NCBI RefSeq assembly: GCF_026153205.1
Contig: NZ_JAPFBW010000027.1
Span: 1-64,000 of the forward strand
DNA length: 64,000 bases
Source: Aquabacterium sp. A7-Y
GTDB taxonomy: Bacteria > Pseudomonadota > Gammaproteobacteria > Burkholderiales > Burkholderiaceae_C
Direction: 5' to 3'
Positions 25,624-34,263 of the stretch are shown in pieces. The notes beneath the pieces are model-generated. The model made no database searches. It was given only the letters and a program-made list of their open reading frames with translations, and was not told where the DNA came from. Both the position numbers and the translations under genes were made by a program. Every line of letters begins with the position of its first letter. Within the stretch, counting starts at the first letter, position 1.

Positions 25624-27333
25624 ATGGATCGATCCCTTGCCTCCGAGGAGACATCTCAAGGCAAACGCCTGCTGCTGGCCGCGGGCACCGGGGGCGGACT
25701 CACCCTGGCGTGGGTGGCATTGGGCCTTCCCGGCCTGTCCTGGCTCAACGAGGCCGGCAGCCCCCTGTCCGGCACCCCGGCGCTGTGGCTGGTCTGGATC
25801 TTTTTCGTCGGACTGGCACTGATGCTGGGCCTGGCCTGGTGGTTCGGCCGCCGTCTCGACGCGCTGTCCGAGGCCTGCCGTCAGGCCCAGGCCCACCGCG
25901 CCGCGCTGCAGCAGCTGCTGCCCGACTGGTATTGGGAAACCGACGCCGAGCACCGCCTCACGCTGCTGCGCCCGCCGCCCGGCGCACCGGCGCGCGACTG
26001 GCAGTTCGAAGCCCGCCTGGGCCGGCCGTTGTGGGACGACTTCGGCAGCGAGCCGGGGCTCTGGAGCGCACACCGCCAGATGCTGGAGGCCCGCGAACCC
26101 TTCACCGGCCTGCCGGCCCACCGCCGCGAGGGCAACGGCCATGCCGACCTGTGGCTGCTGCGCGGCGTGCCGCGCTTCGACGCGCAGGGCCGCTTCGCCG
26201 GCTACCGCGGCGCGGCACGCGACGTGTCGGCGCGCGCCGAGCTGCAGTTCGACCGCCAGATCGGCCTGCACCTGCTGGACACCGTGCCCGACGCGGTGCT
26301 GCTGGCCGAGGCGGTGCCGGGCGAGGCGGGCCAGCCCGACCGCTACGTGATCCGCCACTGCAATGAACCCGCGGCCCGCCACATCGGCGAGCCGGTCGCG
26401 CGCCTGAAGGGCCGCGAGGTGCTGGCCGAGCTGCGGCGCGCCCCCGGCTGGCCGCTCGCCCCGGTGCTGGCGCGCCTGGGCCTGCCGGCCGAGGAAGCGC
26501 CCGCGCGGGCCGCCGGCGCCGCCTGGAGCGCCCAGGTCGACCGTTTTGCTTTCGAGCACGGCGGCACCCGCCGCGACGCCCTGCTGCTGGTGTTCACACC
26601 CGCAGCGGCCGACAACGACGAGGCCGCGCAGCAGGAACGCGAGGCGGTGGAGCGTGAGCTGCAGTCCTTCAGCTACACGGTGTCGCACGACCTGCGCGCG
26701 CCGATCCGGGTGGTCGAAGGTTTCACCAAGATCCTCAAGGAAGACTACGGCCGCACGCTCGACCGCATCGGCAACGACCACCTCGACCGGGTGCTCGGCG
26801 CCGCCGCCCGCATGAACGGCATGATCGACGCACTGCTGGCGCTGTCGCAGCTCTCGGCCAAGCCGCTGCAGCAGCAGCCGGTCAACCTGACGCAGCTGGC
26901 CACCTACATCGTCGACGACCTGCGCCGCCAGTCGCCGGAGCGCAAGGTCGAGGTGCGCATCGAGCCCGGCATGACGGCCCAGGGCGACCCGACCCTGCTG
27001 CGGGTGGCGCTCGACAACCTGCTCGGCAACGCCTGGAAATACAGCGGCAAGCGCGACCAGGCGGTGATCGAGTTCGACAGCGTCGCCGAGGACGGCCGCA
27101 CGGTCTACCGGGTGCGCGACAACGGTGCCGGCTTCGACATGCGCTTCGCCGACCGGCTGTTCGGGGTATTCCAGCGCCTGCACGGCGCGAGCGACTTCCA
27201 AGGCACCGGCGTGGGCTTGGCGACGGTACAGCGTATCGTGCGCCGCCACGGCGGGCAGATCTGGGCGGAGTCCGAAGTCGGTCAGGGCGCCAGCTTCTTT
27301 TTCACGCTGGGCGAGGGCAGGCGCCCGCGCTGA
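25624..27333 (+). CDS. PAS sensor histidine kinase, membrane bound
   Basis: A 569-aa kinase divergent from the large hybrid kinase across 213 bp. Two membrane helices (about 15-38 and 52-74) are followed by two PAS-like regions, then HisKA with H355 in YTVSHDLRAPIR and an HATPase with DNGAGFDM and GTGVGLATVQRIV. The SHDLRAPI and FQRLH pattern resembles phytochrome-like and chemotaxis-associated kinases. No receiver domain is attached. A TACAAT box lies seven bases before the ATG and there is no clear ribosome-binding site, so a leaderless transcript is possible. Its partner regulator is not obvious. Confidence 0.88.
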   Translation: MDRSLASEETSQGKRLLLAAGTGGGLTLAWVALGLPGLSWLNEAGSPLSGTPALWLVWIFFVGLALMLGLAWWFGRRLDALSEACRQAQAHRAALQQLLPDWYWETDAEHRLTLLRPPPGAPARDWQFEARLGRPLWDDFGSEPGLWSAHRQMLEAREPFTGLPAHRREGNGHADLWLLRGVPRFDAQGRFAGYRGAARDVSARAELQFDRQIGLHLLDTVPDAVLLAEAVPGEAGQPDRYVIRHCNEPAARHIGEPVARLKGREVLAELRRAPGWPLAPVLARLGLPAEEAPARAAGAAWSAQVDRFAFEHGGTRRDALLLVFTPAAADNDEAAQQEREAVERELQSFSYTVSHDLRAPIRVVEGFTKILKEDYGRTLDRIGNDHLDRVLGAAARMNGMIDALLALSQLSAKPLQQQPVNLTQLATYIVDDLRRQSPERKVEVRIEPGMTAQGDPTLLRVALDNLLGNAWKYSGKRDQAVIEFDSVAEDGRTVYRVRDNGAGFDMRFADRLFGVFQRLHGASDFQGTGVGLATVQRIVRRHGGQIWAESEVGQGASFFFTLGEGRRPR

Positions 27334-27373
27334 AGGAAACGCCCGCGCACCGGGCGCGGTGGTGTCACGGGCC

Positions 27374-27973
27374 TCAGCCCATGCCGCCCGGCCCGCTCAG
27401 CACTTCGAGGGCATCGACGAAACGCCGGCTCTGGGCCTCCAGGCTCAGGCCTTCCTGGCGCGCCAGCGCCTGCAGGCGCTGCAGGGCCTGGCGGCGCGAC
27501 AGCGAAAAGCGGTGCATCGCGATGCCGACCGCGATCGCCACCACCTGCTGCAGCGCCGCCTCGTCTGCGGCAGCCGGCGGCGCGGCGGCTGCGGCCCCCT
27601 GCGCCTCGCGGCTGGCGAAGGCAGCGGCCACCGCCGGCACGATCTGCCGGATGTCGAGCGGCTTGACCAGGTAGGCGGTGGCGCCCAGCTCCTTGACCTT
27701 GGCGACGGTCTCGTCGTCGGAGAAGGCCGACAGGAACATGAAGGGAATCTGCAGGTGGTCGCGCAGGTAAGCGGCCACGTCGAAGCCGCTTTTGCCTTCC
27801 ATGCGGATGTCCAGCAGCGCGAGCGCCGGGCGGTGTTCGCGCGCGAGCAGGATGGCGTCGTCGCCGTTGTCGGCGTCGACGACCTCGTAGCCGGCCTGCG
27901 ACAGGCCGTGCGTCAGGGTCGCCAGCACCAGCCGGTCGTCGTCCACCACCAGGATCTTGCCGTTTCCAGACAC
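27374..27973 (-). CDS. ANTAR-domain response regulator
   Basis: A 199-aa protein. The receiver domain has VVDDD (9-13) and acceptor D55 in ALLDIRMEG, with the conserved lysine in YLVKPLD. After an alanine-rich linker the C-terminal 55 residues (QQVVAIAVGIAMHRFSLSRR and so on) form a helical bundle like ANTAR, which binds paired hairpins in mRNA to prevent transcription termination. It lies 108 bp downstream of a HisKA_2 kinase on the same strand. Such kinase-ANTAR pairs, for example PdtaS-PdtaR, are well known, so phosphotransfer between them is likely. The RNA targets are unknown. Confidence 0.85.
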   Translation of the reverse strand: MSGNGKILVVDDDRLVLATLTHGLSQAGYEVVDADNGDDAILLAREHRPALALLDIRMEGKSGFDVAAYLRDHLQIPFMFLSAFSDDETVAKVKELGATAYLVKPLDIRQIVPAVAAAFASREAQGAAAAAPPAAADEAALQQVVAIAVGIAMHRFSLSRRQALQRLQALARQEGLSLEAQSRRFVDALEVLSGPGGMG

Positions 27974-28081
27974 GATGCTCGCTCGTCGTGATTGCCGTTG
28001 ACTACGTCCTGATTGTGGCTGAAAACCCGCCCGCTTCCGCGGCGACCGGCCGGGCGGGCTCCTGCTTCGACGGGCGGTCGG

Positions 28082-31000
28082 TCAGCGCGCCGGCAGCCGC
28101 TGCACCCCGGGCGGCGTGAGCTGCACGCAGGCCACCACCTGATCGCCCTGGTTCTCCAGCGTCAGCCGGGCGCTGCGGCGCGGCAGCAGCGCCCGGACCA
28201 GCCCCAGCCCCGAGACCCCGCCCGGAAACCGTGCCAGGCTGAAGTCGGGAGCCAAGCGGCCGGGGTTGGCCACCTCGATGCGCACACCGTCCTCGGTGCA
28301 GTGCAGCCGGCACGCCACCTCGCCGGAGGCGGAATGCTTGAGCGCGTTCGTGAGCAGCTCGTTCAGGGTCAGCGCGATCGGGATCGACTCCGCCTCGGGC
28401 AGGCCCCAGGCCCCGGCCGACTCGCCCTCGACGCGCAGCACGATGGGCCGGTCGAAGGTCTTCTGCACCGAGCCCGTGATCGCGTCCACCACACGCTGCA
28501 GCGGCAGCGGCCCCACCGCGCCCACCTGCAGGCCGTAGACATGGGCGATGGCCTGCACCTGGCCTGCCACCTCGTGGATCGCGCCGGCCATCTCGGGCTT
28601 GCGCATCGCGATCTGCTGCAGCAGCCCGGCCACGCCCTGCAGGTTGTTCTTGATGCGGTGGTGGACTTCCTTGACCAGCAGGTCGCGCTGGGCGATGGCT
28701 GCCTCCAGTCGCGCCTCCTCGGCGGCCCGCTGCTCGGTGACGTTGGCGGCAACGAACAGCAGCTGGTCGGGCGCCTCGCCAGCCCGGGCCAGTGGCAGGT
28801 AGCGGGCGTCCCAGATGGAGTGCTCGCCATTGACGCAGATGCGGTAGTCGCGCTGCGTCACGCCGTGGCTGGTCAGCGCCGCTTCCATGTCGGCACGCAC
28901 CGAGGCCGCCATCTCGGGGCCATGCACTTCCTCGACACTGCTGCCGATCAAGGTCTCGGGCGTGCGGCCGAACAGCCCGGCAGCGATCGGGTTGGCCTGC
29001 AGGATGCGCAGGCTGCGCGCGTCGCGCAGGGTGATGGCCAGCGGCGCCAGGTCGATCAGCCGGGTCAGCGAGGCTTGCGCCTCGGCGATGCGCTGCTCGG
29101 CCTGGCGGCGGCTGTCGATGTCCAGCAGCGCATAGGTGATCTCGCGTCCGCTGGAGCGGGTGCCGGTCAGCACGGCATTGCCGACCACCCAGAAGTGGCG
29201 CCCGTCGCGCGCCAGCACCCGGCATTCGAAGGTGTTGGACGGCCCCTCCTCGAGGCGCTCGGTGGAACGCCGGAAGGGGTGATCGGGGTCGTCCGAGGCC
29301 ACCACGCTGATGGGCTGGCCGGCGAAGTCGGCCAGGTCTCCGGCGAACATGCGCCGGGCCGAGCGATTCATCCACTCGATGCCACGCGGCCCGACCGTGA
29401 CGATGCCGACCAGCACCGAGTCGAGGATGGCGCGGGTGCGCTCCACCTGGTTGGCGAGCGCATGCTCGGCGCGCCGGCGGGCATCCACATTGACATAGGA
29501 GGCGATGATCGCGGTGTCCGGCTCCTCGCCCTCCACCAGTCGCTTGTGAACCTGTACCCAGCACAGCGAACCGTCCTTGCGACGCAGGCGCCGCTCGCCG
29601 GCCCAGCGCCCCTCGCGCTGCAGCGCTTCGCCGGCGCGCGCCTGCACGCCGCGGTACTCGGCCTCGTCCGGGAACAGCCAACGTTCGTCCATCGCCGCCA
29701 GCTCCTGCGGGCCGTAGCCGGTGAGGATGGAGAAGCCCTCGCTGGCGCGCTGCACCCGCCCGCCGCGAAAAAACACGATGCCGACGTCCGAGAGGCTGAA
29801 CATCAGCTCGCGGTCGTGCGCCAGCGCCGCCAGCTCGGCCTGCTGGGCCTTGAGGCGAGTGATGTCGGACAGCACCGCGATCGACTCGATCTCGCCGCCA
29901 CTGCTCTCCATGCGGCGCATCGACAGCGCACACCAGCGCGGCGGGCCGAGCCGCTGCGGGATCTCCAGCTCGGTCTCGTAGAGGCCGGCCTCGGCGAGCA
30001 CCTCACGGGCTTCCCGCAGCGCCTGGCGCGCCGCCTCGGTGTCGGGAAACAGCTCCGGCAAGCTGCGGCCCTGGGCCGCCTCGGGCGCCAGCGCGAGCAT
30101 GTGCTCGAACTGGCGGTTGTGGCGCAGCAGGGTGTCGCCGCGCAGGTAGGCAATGCCGGTCGAGGTGCTCTCCAGGATGGTGGTCAGCTCGTGCAGCAGG
30201 CGCTCGCTGCGCTGCTGGGCGAGGTGCTGGTCGGTGACGTCCAGGGTCAGCACCGAGGTGCTGCGCTTGCCTGAGCTGAGCGTGCGCGGCTCGACGCGCG
30301 TCTGCAGCCAGCGCAGCCCCAGTTCCGGATGCTCGATGGCATAACGCGCGTCGGCGCGCTCGCCGTGGCGCACCGCGCGCTGCACCAGGTCGAAGTCGGC
30401 CAGCGTCTCCGGGCGCACGAGTTCACGGCTGATGGCCTTGAGCTCGCTGGACATCAGGCCGCCGCCCTGCGGGGTCCCGCCGGCGAACTGGAAGCGGCCG
30501 GTGCCCTGGTCGAAGGTGGCGAGGCCGGCCTGTGCGGTCTCGGCCAGTGCGCCCAGCTGCGAACGCGCCATGTCCCGCTCGTCCTCGGCGGTGCGATCCT
30601 CGATCACCACCATGAAGCGGCGCTGTCCCTGGCGCTCCTCCAGGCAGCGCACCACGGCGTGCAGCGCACGCTCCTCGCCGTCGACGTCGACGCGGCCGTT
30701 GCGGTGCAGCGGCCTGTCGCCCGGCCGCAGCGCGTCGAGCGGCCCCCCCACATGCCAGCCCAGCAGGGATTGCAAGCTGGCCTGCGCGTTCACCAGCTGC
30801 TCCGGCACCGGGCCGATCAACTGGGGCAGCGCCGGGTTGCTTCGCACCACACGGCCGTCCGCGTCGAACAGCAGCATGCCGACGGTGGTCATGTCGAACC
30901 ACTGGTCGAGCTCGTGCACCGAGCGGTCGGCCCGCTCGCGCGCGGTGTGCTCGGCGGTGCAGTCGTAGAGCACCGACAAGGCCAGGGGATGGCCCTCGCC

Positions 31001-31735
31001 GTCGAGCACGCGGCAGTGCGCGGCACGGTACCAGCGGGTGTGGCCGGCCGCATCCTTGAAGCGGCGCACGCTCATCGCCGCGGCCGCGTCGTGCTCGACG
31101 TCGTTGCGCAGATCGCCCCGCAAGCCCTGCTGGAAGGCCCGGTCGTCCGGGTGGAACAGCGCCATCGGGTCCAAACCGATCAACTGCTCGCGGCGGTAGC
31201 CGCAGTAGTCGAGGAAGGCGTGGTTGACGTCGATGATGCGGAACTCGGCGTCCTGGAGCACGACGGGAAAGGGCGACTCCCAGAACATGCGGCGCAGTTC
31301 GCGCAGCGCGCTGTCGTCCCGGCCTTCACGGACCGGCGCAGCGGCAGGCACGGGCGGAACCGGGCGGCGCGCGCCGGGCAGCGGATCCAGGCCGAGCACC
31401 CAGTGCCCGCTGTCTTCGGGCGCGAGCACCAGGCGTACCGGGCCTACGCCCGCCAGCAGCACGCGCGGCCCGGTCAGCAGCACCTCCGCCGCTGCCGGCT
31501 GGCGTGCCGCCTGGCGCAGCTGGCCCATCGCCCACTGCACCGCGGACAAGCCGAGTGCGGCGACCAGCGTCGAGAGCGTCGCGCCGGGCTCGGCCTTGAG
31601 CAGGGACCGCGCCACGCCGTTGACCGCCAGGATGCGCCCCGAGCCGTCGACCCGCAGGGCGGCTGCCTCCGGCGGGGCGGCCGAGTCGGCGCCGCGGGGA
31701 TCGGCGGCACGGGATGAGCCTTGCTGCACGCTCAT
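28082..31735 (-). CDS. Multi-PAS HisKA_2 sensor histidine kinase
   Basis: A 1217-aa protein with no convincing membrane helix and a long train of about seven PAS/PAC units (residues about 20-1005), recognisable from repeated endings such as VLYDCTAEHT, VLSDITRL, ALLDIDSRRQAEQ and VAANVTEQRAAE. The kinase core begins near 1010 with KEVHHRIKNNLQGVAGLL (histidine near 1026), the HisKA_2 signature, followed by an HATPase with LNELLTNALKH and SGLGLVRALL. It therefore belongs to the family that commonly signals to ANTAR or PhyR-type regulators; an ANTAR regulator is the next gene. The number of PAS units suggests several ligands or cofactors. Confidence 0.92.
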   Translation of the reverse strand: MSVQQGSSRAADPRGADSAAPPEAAALRVDGSGRILAVNGVARSLLKAEPGATLSTLVAALGLSAVQWAMGQLRQAARQPAAAEVLLTGPRVLLAGVGPVRLVLAPEDSGHWVLGLDPLPGARRPVPPVPAAAPVREGRDDSALRELRRMFWESPFPVVLQDAEFRIIDVNHAFLDYCGYRREQLIGLDPMALFHPDDRAFQQGLRGDLRNDVEHDAAAAMSVRRFKDAAGHTRWYRAAHCRVLDGEGHPLALSVLYDCTAEHTARERADRSVHELDQWFDMTTVGMLLFDADGRVVRSNPALPQLIGPVPEQLVNAQASLQSLLGWHVGGPLDALRPGDRPLHRNGRVDVDGEERALHAVVRCLEERQGQRRFMVVIEDRTAEDERDMARSQLGALAETAQAGLATFDQGTGRFQFAGGTPQGGGLMSSELKAISRELVRPETLADFDLVQRAVRHGERADARYAIEHPELGLRWLQTRVEPRTLSSGKRSTSVLTLDVTDQHLAQQRSERLLHELTTILESTSTGIAYLRGDTLLRHNRQFEHMLALAPEAAQGRSLPELFPDTEAARQALREAREVLAEAGLYETELEIPQRLGPPRWCALSMRRMESSGGEIESIAVLSDITRLKAQQAELAALAHDRELMFSLSDVGIVFFRGGRVQRASEGFSILTGYGPQELAAMDERWLFPDEAEYRGVQARAGEALQREGRWAGERRLRRKDGSLCWVQVHKRLVEGEEPDTAIIASYVNVDARRRAEHALANQVERTRAILDSVLVGIVTVGPRGIEWMNRSARRMFAGDLADFAGQPISVVASDDPDHPFRRSTERLEEGPSNTFECRVLARDGRHFWVVGNAVLTGTRSSGREITYALLDIDSRRQAEQRIAEAQASLTRLIDLAPLAITLRDARSLRILQANPIAAGLFGRTPETLIGSSVEEVHGPEMAASVRADMEAALTSHGVTQRDYRICVNGEHSIWDARYLPLARAGEAPDQLLFVAANVTEQRAAEEARLEAAIAQRDLLVKEVHHRIKNNLQGVAGLLQQIAMRKPEMAGAIHEVAGQVQAIAHVYGLQVGAVGPLPLQRVVDAITGSVQKTFDRPIVLRVEGESAGAWGLPEAESIPIALTLNELLTNALKHSASGEVACRLHCTEDGVRIEVANPGRLAPDFSLARFPGGVSGLGLVRALLPRRSARLTLENQGDQVVACVQLTPPGVQRLPAR

Positions 31736-31829
31736 GGTCGGGAAGGTGGTGTTCGTCCGGATGCAGCGAGTGTAGGCCGACTCCGGTACGGCACGGCGAA
31801 GCGGCGCGCCGCCTGCCCCGGGGCCGCGC

Positions 31830-33026
31830 CTACTCCAGCTGGCTGGCGGTCGTCAGGGTGCCCAGCACGGCCCGGTTGGTCTCCTCCAGCGACATCAGCA
31901 GGTGCTCGGCGTGTTCGTTGATGACCGGGGCGGTCTCGGTTTCCACCGCCTTGGCGAGCTCCAGGTAGGGCTGGTAGGGACCGGTGTTGTCCGCCAGAGC
32001 CTGGTAGACCCGCTCGGGCACGGGGATGGTCTTGAGCAGCTCATCGAACGGCTTTTCGAACAGCTGGTCGAGCAGCGAGAAGACGCCGCAGATGAACACC
32101 TCGCTGCGCATCTCCTCGTCGCCCGAGTTGGCCACCAGCTGCTCCATGAAGATGCCGCGCCGTACCGAGGCGAACATCAGCGGGCGCATGTTGGCGTCCT
32201 TGCTGGCGGTCGCCAGCAGCAGCGCCAGCCAGCGCTTCAGGCGCTTGTAGCCGAGCAGCATGATGGCGTGGCGGAAGGAGCTGATCTCCACCGACAGGCC
32301 GAAGGCCGGCGAGTTGATGTAGCGCATCAGCTGGAAGGCCAGCGTCGGGTCGCGCTTGAGCACGGCTTCGAGCTTGTCGATGTCCTCGGCGGCGTCGACG
32401 CGGCGGATCAGCTCGACCAGCACCGCCATGTCGGGCTGGCCGGCCTTGGCGGTCGAGGTCGAGATCGCGTTCTCGATCGGCCAGCCCAGGATGGCCAGCG
32501 CACCGCGCGTGAAGCTGGCTTCCATCTCGGCCACCGTGCGCACGCCGCTCTGGATGAAGCCGATGTTGCGCACCACACCGGGCTCGAGCTGGCCGGCCGC
32601 CTCGTTCTTGCGACGGTCGTCCTGCAGGTCGATGATGGAGTACTTGAAGCAGGGCAGCAGCTCGGGCGGCAGGCTGGAGGCGGGCCGGCCATGCAGCAGC
32701 AGGGTATTGCCCTGCGCGCGCAGTTGCTGGATCACCGGGGCGTTCTCCGGGTCGCAGGCGATGAAGGAGGGCAGCTCGACCATCACGTTGGGCAGCGGCT
32801 TGGCCCGCATCAGGTCGTTCAGCAGGTTCTCGCTCATGATGTTGAGCGAGACGCGCGCGCCCCCCTCGGGCCACACCAGCGCGATCGCCTGCAACAGTTC
32901 GTCGGCCTTCAGGGCGCTGCCGGGGCGCAGCGCCGAGACCGTCAGGCGGGTTGCGACGACGGTCCGGTTGCGGTCCACCATCGGCGAATAACTGAGCGCG
33001 ATGTGGCGTAGAACGTCGATATCCAT
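31830..33026 (-). CDS. HDOD-domain protein with degenerate EAL-like N-terminus
   Basis: A 398-aa protein. The C-terminal half is an HDOD domain: LKRDPTLAFQLMRYINSPAF, then SFRHAIMLLGYKRLKRWLAL and the SEVFICGVFSLLDQLF helix. HDOD domains lack HD catalytic residues and act in signalling. The N-terminal half resembles an EAL fold without the catalytic motifs, as in YuxH/CdgJ-type proteins that regulate motility. It starts 30 bp after flgL on the same strand, so it may be read through from the flagellar operon. No enzymatic activity is predicted. Confidence 0.85.
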   Translation of the reverse strand: MDIDVLRHIALSYSPMVDRNRTVVATRLTVSALRPGSALKADELLQAIALVWPEGGARVSLNIMSENLLNDLMRAKPLPNVMVELPSFIACDPENAPVIQQLRAQGNTLLLHGRPASSLPPELLPCFKYSIIDLQDDRRKNEAAGQLEPGVVRNIGFIQSGVRTVAEMEASFTRGALAILGWPIENAISTSTAKAGQPDMAVLVELIRRVDAAEDIDKLEAVLKRDPTLAFQLMRYINSPAFGLSVEISSFRHAIMLLGYKRLKRWLALLLATASKDANMRPLMFASVRRGIFMEQLVANSGDEEMRSEVFICGVFSLLDQLFEKPFDELLKTIPVPERVYQALADNTGPYQPYLELAKAVETETAPVINEHAEHLLMSLEETNRAVLGTLTTASQLE

Positions 33027-33056
33027 GGAAAAAACCAGCAGTGAGTCGGCGCAGCC

Positions 33057-34241
33057 TCAGCGGATGTAGTCGAACAGCGACATGCGCTGTACCTTCGCGT
33101 AGGTCTGCAAGGCGGCATCGTAGCCGTTTTGCTTCTCCTGGAACTTGGAAATCGCCTCGACGAGGTCCAAATCTTCCGCATTAGTGCGATCTGTCTGCGC
33201 GTTCAGCTTCGACGCGGCCAGCCGGTCCTCGACCTTGTCGATGCGGTTGAGCGTGTCGCCCACCGAGCTGCGCACGCCCTGCATGCGCGAGAGCACCGAA
33301 TCCAGGTCGCGCAGCCCGTTGCTGACGCCCTGCGGGACATTGCCGCCGCTCTTCAGCGCGGCGATGGCCGAGTCGAGCGCCTCGAAGACGCTCAGGGTGG
33401 GCTCGCTGGGCACGATCTCGAAACGGTCGCCGGCGGCAGGCGCCCCGTCGATCACGAAGGACATGCCGTCGATCTCGATCGGCTGGCCGGCCCGGAACTC
33501 GACGTTGGTCAAGCCGGTCGGCGCGCCGTTGCGCGTCACGGTGTATTGCGTCACGCCGCCGGCTACGCTGATGTCGATGGCGTAGTCCGCGCCAGTGAGC
33601 GCGGCCGGGTTGCGGATCTGGCCGGCGTCGATCCAGCCCTTGCCGGTATTGGCCGCCACGTCCCGTGTCTCGAACACGCCGTTGCCGGTCATCGCGGTCA
33701 TCCAGGCGGTGTTGCCGTCGACGCTGACGGGCAGGCTTTCGCCCGAGGCCACCGCGACCTCGCCGGCGGTGCCGTTGTAGATCACCGTGGCGCCGCTTTC
33801 GAGGAAGGGCTTGGACGGCGAGCCCTGGCCGGCGAACAGGTAGGACCCGGCACCGTCGTCGCGGTTGGCGACCTGCAGCAGCTGCTGGCGGTACTGCTGC
33901 AGCTGCGTCACCAGGGTGTCCTGCTCGGACTGGGTGTAGGCGCTGTTGCCGGCGTTGACCAGGCTGTCGCGGGCCGACTGCAGTACGCCGACCGCGTCGC
34001 CCAGCGCGCTTTCGGACAGCCGCATCGCGTTGCGGCTGGCCTCGACCGCGCGCTGCGCGACGACCGCGCGCTCTTCCTGGGCCAGGGCGCGCTCGGCGCG
34101 GGCGGCCGAGGTCGGGTCGTCGCTGCCGCGCATCACCCGCTTGCCGCTGGTGAGGCGCACCTGGGCATCGGACAGGTCGCTCTGGCGCTGTTGCAGGTTG
34201 GCGACCGAGGCATCGTAGGTCTGGGCGGTGGAGACTCTCAT
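33057..34241 (-). CDS. flgL: Flagellar hook-filament junction protein FlgL (HAP3)
   Basis: 394 aa. The flagellin-like N-terminus (MRVSTAQTYDASVANLQQRQ, RLTSGKRVMRGSDDP) and C-terminal helix are typical of FlgL, which forms the junction between FlgK and the filament. It is exported by the flagellar type III system and lacks a signal peptide. It follows flgK by 22 bp and ends the flgB-flgL run; the next gene is an HDOD protein. Confidence 0.95.
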   Translation of the reverse strand: MRVSTAQTYDASVANLQQRQSDLSDAQVRLTSGKRVMRGSDDPTSAARAERALAQEERAVVAQRAVEASRNAMRLSESALGDAVGVLQSARDSLVNAGNSAYTQSEQDTLVTQLQQYRQQLLQVANRDDGAGSYLFAGQGSPSKPFLESGATVIYNGTAGEVAVASGESLPVSVDGNTAWMTAMTGNGVFETRDVAANTGKGWIDAGQIRNPAALTGADYAIDISVAGGVTQYTVTRNGAPTGLTNVEFRAGQPIEIDGMSFVIDGAPAAGDRFEIVPSEPTLSVFEALDSAIAALKSGGNVPQGVSNGLRDLDSVLSRMQGVRSSVGDTLNRIDKVEDRLAASKLNAQTDRTNAEDLDLVEAISKFQEKQNGYDAALQTYAKVQRMSLFDYIR

Positions 34242-34263
34242 CTAGGGACCTTCTCGGTGGGCA

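Noticed and set aside
25411-27249. Upstream extension of the large hybrid kinase frame
   Set aside because: It lies antisense to the divergent PAS kinase and has shadow composition. The methionine at 25410 leads directly into a membrane helix.
27340-27356. CGCCCG/CGGGCG hairpin between the convergent PAS kinase and ANTAR genes as a terminator
   Set aside because: The stem is only six bases and no T-tract follows on either strand; too weak to call.
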